Shown here: positions 18,729 through 25,744 of the stretch, piece after piece
How positions within the stretch are numbered: the stretch's first letter is position 1
How the letters are laid out: each line of letters starts with the position of its first letter
Assembly (NCBI GenBank): GCA_031553395.1
Contig: JAVBLR010000015.1
Span: 1 to 64,000 of the forward strand
Origin: WRGA01 sp031553395
GTDB taxonomy: Bacteria > Bacteroidota > Bacteroidia > Bacteroidales > WRGA01
Reading direction: 5' to 3'
Length of the DNA stretch: 64,000 bases
The notes under the pieces: generated by a model
What the model was told of the DNA's origin: nothing
The model's input: the letters and a program-made list of their open reading frames with translations, nothing else
The model's database searches: none
Translations under genes and position numbers: made by a program

Positions 18729-20072
18729 TTATCTAGGATTAAAAAATCTATAAGGTCCTACAAGGTTGTATCTTGAAGGAAAACTACCCCAATAAGAGTT
18801 TTTTGTTGCAAGATTCATTACATCCATTGCATTTGAATAATAACCGTTATTCATATAAACCTCATAAGTATATTTACATGCAACTCTTTCTGAATAAATA
18901 CTATTATAAATGGAGGAAGGAATGATTGAATGATGATAAACATGTACTAATTCGTGACCAACAGTAGCTCTAAAATTAACTCCATCCGCATAAGTAGAGT
19001 AAGGAGAAATATGCATTTCAGTATATCCTCTTGCAGAAGCTCTCGTATACCCTGCCACCAAGTTATTGGATTTCAAATTAATGTATTTACCATCATTAGT
19101 CATACCATACCCTTTATTAGTCTTTGTTGTTATATTTGAAAGCTGCATATCTCCTTTCCTTACTCCAAATTCTTCATATACACGTTCTTGTAATACTTCA
19201 TCGTTAATATTTGCTTGGAGTCCTGAATTGTTGTAGTGTGTTGCAATATTCCCTTGTGCAGAGCCAGAGATGATTTGTTCATTAATAATTTTAGTACCAT
19301 CCCAAAAGCTATAACCATTTCTGTAATCGGAGATCCCTCGTGTAACCCCGCCAATTAAACCTCCTGCTAAACCACCAATGCCCCCACTAACTAATCCTGT
19401 TTTTAACCCACTTGCAAAATTGGAACCATACGCCCAAGCATTACCTGCTCCTCCAACAAAGCCTCCTGCAAAACCACCAGCAGCACCAGTCAAACTACCT
19501 CCTGCAAAACCACCGAAACTAATTGCTCCACTAACCCAACTTCCTGCGCCATAACCAGCTGCTCCTGAAAGTGCGCCTAAGCCCATCGCCTTCCAAAAAC
19601 CACCAGCACTATTAATGTTTCCAGCCATTCCCTGTATGGTCGTATTTATAATAGCTCCTACGGCCATTGCAAAAATAAAGTCATCTATTACGAATAATTC
19701 CCCACTTGGATCAGTATATATCAGCGGATTATTCAAACAATATGAATACCTATTAAAACTCTGGCTAAAATCCGGTGCCTGTACAAAAGGATCGGGAGAA
19801 AGAAACCGTCCCACATTCGGGTCGTACATCCTGCCGTTCATATTTATCAAGCCGAACTCATTCAAATGTTCATGTCCTGTATACCCCCGGTGGAAGGCAA
19901 ATGTATTATTGGTAACAGTTTGTTTTCCCCATACGTCGTACGAGGCTTTAAATACGGTTGTACCGTTGCCGTCGGTTAATTTTACAATACTGCCCAGGTG
20001 GTCTTTGTGAACATAGTAAATTTTATCCGATTCTCTAACATATACTGTTGCCAGGCCATCTCCACTACTCAC
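18729..20072 (-). CDS. Orphan Rhs module B: core plus zincin-like toxin tip
   Basis: The 447-residue frame opens at a GTG inside the core. Residues 3-125 are RHS core and 126-230 are a Gly/Ala-rich, hydrophobic linker (GAAGGFAGGFVGGAGNAWAYG), which may help membrane passage. The tip contains HELVH (His373; bases 18942-18956), a zinc-protease HExxH motif, followed 17 residues later by SERVACKYTYE, a possible third ligand. A metallopeptidase toxin is inferred. The linker is shared with module C but the rest diverges. No signal peptide is present and an in-frame TAA lies just upstream of the GTG, so the module is probably silent as it stands. Confidence 0.8.
   Translation of the reverse strand: MSSGDGLATVYVRESDKIYYVHKDHLGSIVKLTDGNGTTVFKASYDVWGKQTVTNNTFAFHRGYTGHEHLNEFGLINMNGRMYDPNVGRFLSPDPFVQAPDFSQSFNRYSYCLNNPLIYTDPSGELFVIDDFIFAMAVGAIINTTIQGMAGNINSAGGFWKAMGLGALSGAAGYGAGSWVSGAISFGGFAGGSLTGAAGGFAGGFVGGAGNAWAYGSNFASGLKTGLVSGGIGGLAGGLIGGVTRGISDYRNGYSFWDGTKIINEQIISGSAQGNIATHYNNSGLQANINDEVLQERVYEEFGVRKGDMQLSNITTKTNKGYGMTNDGKYINLKSNNLVAGYTRASARGYTEMHISPYSTYADGVNFRATVGHELVHVYHHSIIPSSIYNSIYSERVACKYTYEVYMNNGYYSNAMDVMNLATKNSYWGSFPSRYNLVGPYRFFNPR
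19698..20072 (-). repeat. RHS core repeat, copy B
   Basis: Near-identical to the other core copies, except at the 5' end, where VYVRESDKIYYV replaces IFVRKSGDPDKIYYV. Confidence 0.9.
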
Positions 20073-20116
20073 TGTCGCACATTACCACGCGATACAATCG
20101 CGCGGCAGCAAGGGGG
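20070..20116 (-). repeat. Junction repeat at the 5' end of module B
   Basis: Matches the module A junction, with the clearest internal palindrome: cgcga and tcgcg around ttgta. It starts 9 bp before the stop of the module C immunity gene. Confidence 0.7.
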
Positions 20117-20124
20117 CAACTGTG

Positions 20125-20811
20125 TTATTCTATTATATATTCATCACTTTCTTTATATATTGTTTTATCCAGGACTTGAAGTATGCCGGATTTTGTTAAA
20201 ATAGCACGTACGGACTTATATGTAACCGGCGATGAAGAGTATTCTAGCAGATACAATAGATAATCATTAACCCTTTCTTTGTATGCCCCTCCTATTATTG
20301 TGTCTTCATCATAATAATATTCATTTATGCGAGTAAGAAGGATTACTTCTTCTATATTATCAATGTGCCCGATAAATTTTTTTAATTTATTATCAGTATT
20401 GATTAAAACAATTTTATCATCAGGTTTTACAGCAACAATATAACTAAAACAGACTCCAGGTCTGCATTCCATAAGAAATCCAGAGTCAGAATCTATATTT
20501 TTTACTCTTGAAGAATAATTTAAACTATCTCCATTGTAAACAATAATACGACCTCTTTCCTTACTAAAGACAGGATCTATTTTAAAGACACATTCCCAAT
20601 ATTTATAATCCATATCCGGAATTATCTTATCGATAAGACTTGCGTTCCCATATTTATAAGTTGGGAATGGTTGAAACCCTTGAATATTGAATTCAGCTTC
20701 CAATCCAGGAGAAAAAGATAGGGTTTCTTCCTTTTTATGTGTTTTTTCATTACAGCCTGATAAAATTAAAATATAAAACAGGCATATGATAACCTTAATA
20801 GTAGTTTTCAT
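20125..20811 (-). CDS. Lipoprotein, candidate immunity protein of orphan module C
   Basis: The 228-residue product starts at the ATG at 20811, which opens a lipoprotein signal (MKTTIKVIICLFYILILSGC). An upstream frame start would overlap the toxin gene. The mature part is rich in charged residues and shows no family that I recognise. It follows the module C zincin-like tip by 14 bp. Lipidation predicts display on a membrane, consistent with protection against a toxin acting in the envelope. Confidence 0.62.
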   Translation of the reverse strand: MKTTIKVIICLFYILILSGCNEKTHKKEETLSFSPGLEAEFNIQGFQPFPTYKYGNASLIDKIIPDMDYKYWECVFKIDPVFSKERGRIIVYNGDSLNYSSRVKNIDSDSGFLMECRPGVCFSYIVAVKPDDKIVLINTDNKLKKFIGHIDNIEEVILLTRINEYYYDEDTIIGGAYKERVNDYLLYLLEYSSSPVTYKSVRAILTKSGILQVLDKTIYKESDEYIIE

Positions 20812-20825
20812 AAATAAATAATTTA

Positions 20826-22220
20826 TTATTTCAATAAATACCATGTTGGTTCTTTCCGTAAAATCTGAAATCCTATTTTACCAAGTCTGTATACATTTCT
20901 ATCATGGTATGGAGCATACATCTTAGCCATATCTTCATATCCAGAATATCCCCATTGCTGAGATTGCATTTTAGTCCAATAATAAGCAGAAGCTTCTTGT
21001 TTTCTTGAGTTATATAAACCAATGTTATAAAATCCTGCATGAATATATTCGTGTCCCATTGTAAAGTATAATCTTTCAGGAGAAGTAAATGCAATTTTAT
21101 ATAAATAAACGTTCGATCCTTTACCCAAACCTAAATATTTAGTAATTCCATCAACATAATGGTTACTCTTAATATTTTGAACATAATCTCCGACTTTTCT
21201 ATACCCCGGCAACATACTTCCATCTGAATACAGTTTTGCTACACCTTTTACATTTTTAAAATGTTCATCTGAAAATTCTCTAGCATACTTATTTGAATAT
21301 TCCATATTCTTCCCTACAGTAATTGGTTTTGTAGGGTCAACAAGACCCTCTGTAACGCTTTCCAGAATTGCTCCTTCTCCTGTCAATAGATTTCCTCCAT
21401 GTTGATATGCTGTTATACCACCAGAAATAGCTCCCGCAACTCCTCCTATTAATGCACCATATCCACCACTATTTAGACCTGCCTTTAGTCCATTTCCAAA
21501 ATTACCCCCGTTTATCCAGGCATTTCCTGCTCCACTAACAAAGCCTCCAGAAAAACCACCTGTTAAACCTGTTAAACCTCCACCAAAAATTCCAATATTT
21601 CCAACTATACCGCTAACCAAACTTCCTGCGCTAGAACCAGCTGCTCCTGAAAGTGCGCCTATGCCCATTGATTTCCAAAAATCACCGGTATTATTAACAT
21701 TTCCAGCCATTCCTTGCATAGTAGTATTTATAATAGCTCCCAATGCCATTGCAAAAACAAGGTCATCAATACCAAATAATTCCCCACTTGGGTCACTATA
21801 CTTCAAAGGATTATTGATACAATATGAATACCTGTTAAAACTTTGGCTAAAATCCGGTGCCTGCACAAAAGGATCGGGCGAAAGAAACCGTCCCACATTC
21901 GGGTCGTACATCCTGCCATTCATATTTATCAAGCCGAACTCATTCAAATGTTCATGCCCTGTATACCCCCGGTGGAAGGCAAATGTATTATTGGTAACAG
22001 TTTGTTTTCCCCATACATCGTACGAGGCTTTAAATACGGTTGTACCGTTGCCGTCGGTTAATTTTACAATGCTGCCCAAGTGGTCTTTGTGAACATAGTA
22101 AATTTTATCCGGTTGATTTGCCTGTTTAACATATATTGCTGCTATACCGTCTCCGCCTTGTAGTTGTAGTACAAGTTTTGTAACTATGGAGTTGGTAAAC
22201 TCATAGTTACAAAACTGCAC
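20826..22220 (-). CDS. Orphan Rhs module C: core plus zincin-like toxin tip
   Basis: The 464-residue frame opens at a GTG at 22220 inside a hairpin. Residues 22-147 are RHS core. Residues 148-260 are a Gly-rich linker homologous to that of module B. The tip carries HEYIH (His390; bases 21039-21053) followed by QEASAYYW, a likely zinc ligand set, so a metallopeptidase toxin is inferred. The sequence ahead of the core differs from that of modules A, B and D: the junction repeat is replaced by a hairpin. There is no signal peptide, so it is probably a silent cassette. Confidence 0.8.
   Translation of the reverse strand: MQFCNYEFTNSIVTKLVLQLQGGDGIAAIYVKQANQPDKIYYVHKDHLGSIVKLTDGNGTTVFKASYDVWGKQTVTNNTFAFHRGYTGHEHLNEFGLINMNGRMYDPNVGRFLSPDPFVQAPDFSQSFNRYSYCINNPLKYSDPSGELFGIDDLVFAMALGAIINTTMQGMAGNVNNTGDFWKSMGIGALSGAAGSSAGSLVSGIVGNIGIFGGGLTGLTGGFSGGFVSGAGNAWINGGNFGNGLKAGLNSGGYGALIGGVAGAISGGITAYQHGGNLLTGEGAILESVTEGLVDPTKPITVGKNMEYSNKYAREFSDEHFKNVKGVAKLYSDGSMLPGYRKVGDYVQNIKSNHYVDGITKYLGLGKGSNVYLYKIAFTSPERLYFTMGHEYIHAGFYNIGLYNSRKQEASAYYWTKMQSQQWGYSGYEDMAKMYAPYHDRNVYRLGKIGFQILRKEPTWYLLK
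21780..22165 (-). repeat. RHS core repeat, copy C
   Basis: Near-identical to the other copies in its centre. The 5' end reads GDGIAAIYVKQANQPDKIYYV and the 3' end NNPLKYSDPSGE, so both edges have drifted. Confidence 0.88.
22174..22216. repeat. Near-perfect hairpin at the 5' boundary of module C
   Basis: Agttttgtaactatg pairs exactly with catagttacaaaact, and the stem continues through gagtt and aactc with one bulged base to a tetraloop, giving about 19 bp. It sits where other modules have the junction repeat. It could terminate transcription from module D or mark a recombination point. Confidence 0.7.
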
Positions 22221-22254
22221 CTATCTAAAAGCCTGTAATGAAAGACTACAATAT

Positions 22255-22661
22255 TTATGGATATGTTATAGTCCAATTCATAGCTTCGGCATCGGCTTGG
22301 GTTAAAGCATAACGTTTTTTATATGGATTCTTTGCATTAAACTCCTCACAGTTCATATTATCAACATCTTCAAGCGTATATATATATATAGCGTATCAAG
22401 AGGTTGTGAAGTGATACTCCTCGCAATATTTTCAAAATTTTTAACCGAATTTGCTTTTGCTACAAAATCATCCAAAAATTTTCTTCTATTCATCCCATTA
22501 AAACAAGACGGAATATCCATATGATATCGCCCATAGCCTAAAACAAGATCTTGCCCAAATTTATTTTCAACCAAAAAAGATTGTTGTTCTTCATTTTCGC
22601 ATGACCCAAAATAGAAAAATGGAACAAGTATCAATATTAATATGTTTTTTTTCGTTTTCAT
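22255..22661 (-). pseudogene. Frameshifted lipoprotein, candidate immunity protein of module D
   Basis: From the ATG at 22661 the gene encodes a lipoprotein signal (MKTKKNILILILVPFFYFGSC) and about 70 further residues. A (TA)7 tract at 22377-22390 then throws the frame to an early stop at 22353. Removing one TA unit restores a frame ending at 22255 whose tail, RYALTQADAEAMNWTITYP, looks like a genuine end of a Bacteroidota lipoprotein family. The restored product would be 134 residues. It starts 19 bp after the end of the module D tip. It is either inactivated or switched by slippage of the TA tract. Confidence 0.72.
22377..22390. repeat. (TA)7 dinucleotide tract inside the module D immunity gene
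   Basis: Seven TA units lie in the coding region. One unit fewer brings the well-formed downstream reading frame into register, so this is the cause of the frameshift and a possible slippage switch. Confidence 0.85.
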
Positions 22662-23466
22662 ATTCTTATTTTTTAGATTATTAAAAAAGTAACAAAAAAG
22701 GAGAAAGTCCCAAAGCATGGTTCAAAATATCCGTCCAATGGAAATGACTGGTTATAGGATTTGAACTTTGGTAATAACTTCCTGTTCTCGGGTTTATATA
22801 TGGAGATTTTCCTCCGCCAACAAAAACTTTTTTATCAAAATAACTTGAGCTTCCTACAGTATATCCTTTAACTTTACTACCATAATGCCTATCAAAATAA
22901 GCCATACCCTTGTAGCTGGCATCTGCTTCAAACCATCTATCATCATGTCGAGGAGAATTAGTATTTTTAGTTTATTCTAAAGCGCTAAATAAACTTGGTA
23001 GTCCAATTACTGGTATGTAAACTAGGCCATATTGTTGGCTTTGTATATAATGGCCATATTCATGTACGAATAAATGATCCTGCCAATCTGCTTTATATCC
23101 TTTTGGTCCAGAAGAATAATTGCCAATAGTTATTGCTTTTCCGTCGGGTAATCCCATATCTACAGCTGTCACACCTGCTTTATGTGTTACATCATTCACT
23201 TGCCTAAAGGCATTTGCTCCCGAAACAAATGTATATCCTGCTAATGTTTGGGGTAATTGCCATGTAAACCGGGAGAATAACTCCCAAATTTGCCCACCAA
23301 TACTCTTATTGCTATCTGTATATACCAATCCTTTATCTATCTCCCATCCCAAAAGGGTTGTATTCCAATTTTTAGGATTACTCCAAGCGTTAAAGCCTTG
23401 ACTCCAGCTTTTAACAAATGTATTAACAATAAAATCAGAAACAGCACCAAATATAGTTGCAAGAAA

Positions 23467-23839
23467 CTCTCCTGTTGGATCAGTATATATCAGCGGATTA
23501 TTCAAACAATATGAATACCTATTAAAACTCTGGCTAAAATCCGGTGCCTGTACAAAAGGATCGGGAGAAAGAAACCGTCCCACATTCGGGTCGTACATCC
23601 TGCCATTCATATTTATCAAGCCGAACTCATTCAAATGCTCGTGTCCTGTATATCCCCGGTGGAAGGCAAATGTATTATTGGTAACAGTTTGTTTCCCCCA
23701 TACATCGTATGAGGCTTTAAATACCGTTGTGCCATTTCCGTCAGTTAATTTTACAATGCTGCCCAAGTGGTCTTTGTGAACATAGTAAATTTTATCCGGG
23801 TCCCCAGATTTTCTAACAAATATTGCTGCCAAACTATCC
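23467..23839 (-). repeat. RHS core repeat, copy D
   Basis: Near-identical to copies A and E, including the SGDPDKIYYV start and the IYTDPTGEF end, which it shares with the full-length gene. Confidence 0.9.
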
Positions 23840-23842
23840 CCA

Positions 23843-23885
23843 CAATTATACATTACTATGTGATATAATCGCGCGACAGCAAGGG
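23843..23885 (-). repeat. Junction repeat at the 5' end of module D
   Basis: A more diverged copy of the A/B junction: cgcgcgattatatcac and a following tagtaatgtataat stretch are recognisable. It begins next to the stop (23901) of the preceding gene. Confidence 0.65.
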
Positions 23886-23900
23886 ATAACAATTGCTTAT

Positions 23901-25055
23901 TTATTTTTTCCTCTTTTTCTGTCTATTCATATTTTTATACATTTCACATTTTTTACTATTGATTACTAAATGAAATTCAGACACTACAGGGTCTTGATAC
24001 CCCCCAAGAGCAGGTTCAAATTCCATTCGATACAACAATTTTATGATTTCATTTTTTAAGGAATCATTTAGGCTTTTAGGAGAAACGTTAATACACATAG
24101 GAATACCTGTTTTATCTAAAAGTAAAGCTACAGCAACAAAGTCTTTACTTGACTCTGAAAATATTTCACACAATTCACATAAAATAGGTATACTATTTTC
24201 TTTCGGAAAAGGTGGTCGCGAGTAGAAATTCGGTTGTAATTCTGCTTTCCTTGACTCTAAATCTCTGAAAAATTTATCACATATTGTTGAATCCGAGAGT
24301 AGGAGAGAAGCTGTATTACTTTCTTTAGGCAATTTAAATGAAATTGGAAGTCGAAAACATATTCCTACAGCTTTTCCATTATTCATTGCAGGTATATCAA
24401 ATCTAATAAGTTTAGCTATACGCAAAGCTTCATCATCTAAATCTTTTCGCACACTTCTATCTACTCTATGATTACTAGTGATGCCAATAGTATTTATCCA
24501 AAATTCAATAATTACCCTTCCTTCCATTTGATCATTTAGAGCACTTTCAGGGTATTTTATATTTTCTGCAATAAATTCGAATAATTTATCAATACCAGGA
24601 GATTCTTTATTGAATATTGGAAGTTCTTCTGGATTTCCAAATACTTTGACAGAGTCACTACAATTTTGCATTTCAAATTTAACAGGAATAAGATACTTGA
24701 CTCTTATTGGTTTCCCTTTTTGCATTGCTGGTTTAGCAAATATAATTAAGCGAGCAACACGTAATGCCTCTTCATTTAAGTCATTACGGATACCATTTGT
24801 GACCTCATGATTCGACGTTCTCCCATCTTGTTCAACCCATAGAGAAACAATAACAGTTCCTTCCAAATAGTCTTTTAAGGCACTTTTTGGATAATTGATT
24901 TCTTTTTGAATAAAAGACATTAAATCACCCTTAAAATGAGGTGCATCCTCAATATAATCGATAATTTTATTATTCCAAATTGTATCAACAATCTGAGCAT
25001 TGATACAGATAAAGGACAATAAAAGCCCTATAAATATTATACAAATTCTTACCAT
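23901..25055 (-). CDS. Secreted protein with repeated TonB-C-like domains, candidate immunity
   Basis: The 384-residue product has a signal peptide (MVRICIIFIGLLLSFICINAQ) and two clear TonB C-terminal-like domains: INYPKSALKDYLEGTVIVSLWV to about residue 128, and IKYPESALNDQMEGRVIIEFW to about 232. A weaker third copy covers about 255-370. No TonB membrane anchor or proline-rich spacer is present, so it is not a classical TonB. It lies directly after a decayed tip related to that of the full-length Rhs protein, whose own neighbour is a one-domain relative. It is therefore a probable immunity protein for that tip family. Confidence 0.68.
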   Translation of the reverse strand: MVRICIIFIGLLLSFICINAQIVDTIWNNKIIDYIEDAPHFKGDLMSFIQKEINYPKSALKDYLEGTVIVSLWVEQDGRTSNHEVTNGIRNDLNEEALRVARLIIFAKPAMQKGKPIRVKYLIPVKFEMQNCSDSVKVFGNPEELPIFNKESPGIDKLFEFIAENIKYPESALNDQMEGRVIIEFWINTIGITSNHRVDRSVRKDLDDEALRIAKLIRFDIPAMNNGKAVGICFRLPISFKLPKESNTASLLLSDSTICDKFFRDLESRKAELQPNFYSRPPFPKENSIPILCELCEIFSESSKDFVAVALLLDKTGIPMCINVSPKSLNDSLKNEIIKLLYRMEFEPALGGYQDPVVSEFHLVINSKKCEMYKNMNRQKKRKK

Positions 25056-25217
25056 AGTCTAGGTATTTTATATATCCATTGAAAATTTTTGGGTAAGTTG
25101 GGTAGGTGACATTGAACCAACCCAACTGTGTTTGATAATATTCAATTCCGTTCATTGAAATTTTATGATCAGTAAACAATCCTTGTCGTTTACTTTTTTG
25201 ATTCACATTCAAGCTTC
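25049..25217 (-). pseudogene. Remnant of a second tip related to the full-length Rhs tip
   Basis: On the minus strand one frame gives NGIEYYQTQLGWFNVTYPT and, after a one-base shift in an A-run, another gives NFQWIYKIPRLW and a stop. Together these align with the last ~35 residues of the full-length Rhs protein (GQIMYYQDGCLN, then FIYKIPRKF and a stop). The remnant has no core left. Its last codons overlap the start of the TonB-C-like gene at 25055. This is a deleted duplicate of the resident toxin module that kept its downstream gene. Confidence 0.65.
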
Positions 25218-25733
25218 TTAATACTCATAATATAAACTTATTGATAAATCTCTATTTATAATTACCTTGTTTTTCTCTACACTTTTTTTAGAAAAAAAAT
25301 TCCATTTTTTTTCTCGTTTGAGATAAAAATGCACCATTACAATGGTAAACATTCCAACTTTGTGATTCTCTCCTTGAACTGCCGACATAAAGTTTAACTT
25401 TTTTACCATCTTAATAGCTTCGTCATTAAAAATCTGGTCCGAAGTTGTCAGTATTTTCTCACAACATGAACTATCATTATCATCAATATAACATTCTATA
25501 CGAACTATGCCTTGCAGTCCCTTTTTCACTGCTTTTTGAGGATATCTTATCGAATCTTTTACGTTTGAATCAATACTTATTATTTTAGGCAACATACGTA
25601 CATATGTTACTACTTCTGAAGAATCAGTTGATTGATTAATAAAATTAATATTATTTTCAATATATGTTTTTCCTTGTGAAAAAACATATATTGAAAAAAT
25701 ATAAAATATAATGATTAAAAAACATGATTTCAT
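25218..25733 (-). CDS. Secreted TonB-C-like domain protein, candidate immunity for the full-length Rhs tip
   Basis: The 171-residue product has a signal peptide (MKSCFLIIIFYIFSIYVFSQ) and one TonB C-terminal-like domain (SIRYPQKAVKKGLQGIVRI, then FNDEAIKMVKKLNF). It lacks the anchor and spacer of TonB. It starts 11 bp after the stop of the 2,284-residue Rhs gene, in the position of the cognate immunity gene. The related two- to three-domain gene at 23901-25055 follows a remnant of a related tip, so the same toxin-immunity pairing occurs twice, which strengthens the assignment. Confidence 0.68.
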   Translation of the reverse strand: MKSCFLIIIFYIFSIYVFSQGKTYIENNINFINQSTDSSEVVTYVRMLPKIISIDSNVKDSIRYPQKAVKKGLQGIVRIECYIDDNDSSCCEKILTTSDQIFNDEAIKMVKKLNFMSAVQGENHKVGMFTIVMVHFYLKREKKWNFFSKKSVEKNKVIINRDLSISLYYEY

Positions 25734-25744
25734 ATCTTCAATTT

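Larger units (their letters stand above)
22681..23892 (-). pseudogene. Orphan Rhs module D: core plus zincin-like tip, split by an in-frame stop
   Basis: The frame from 23892 runs through junction-derived residues, RHS core (24-142) and a tip with HEYGH (His277; bases 23050-23064) to a TAA at 22972-22974. The same frame continues after the stop for 96 more residues (TKNTNSPRHDDRWFEADAS, then a YFDRHYGS region and NPRTGSYYQSSNP), which clearly belong to the tip; the whole would be about 402 residues. The stop separates HExxH from the probable third ligand in WFEADAS, so the protein as read should be inactive. A metalloprotease toxin is inferred. The module is either decayed or read through. 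Confidence 0.82.

Noticed and set aside
23901..25055. Annotation as an energy-transducing TonB protein
   Set aside because: It has a cleavable signal peptide, repeated C-terminal-type domains, no inner-membrane anchor with a proline-rich spacer, and no ExbB/ExbD neighbours.
24985..25212. A 75-codon open frame as a separate small gene
   Set aside because: It runs through a decayed toxin tip and then out of frame into the TonB-C-like gene; no start signal, and its first part is better explained as a tip remnant.
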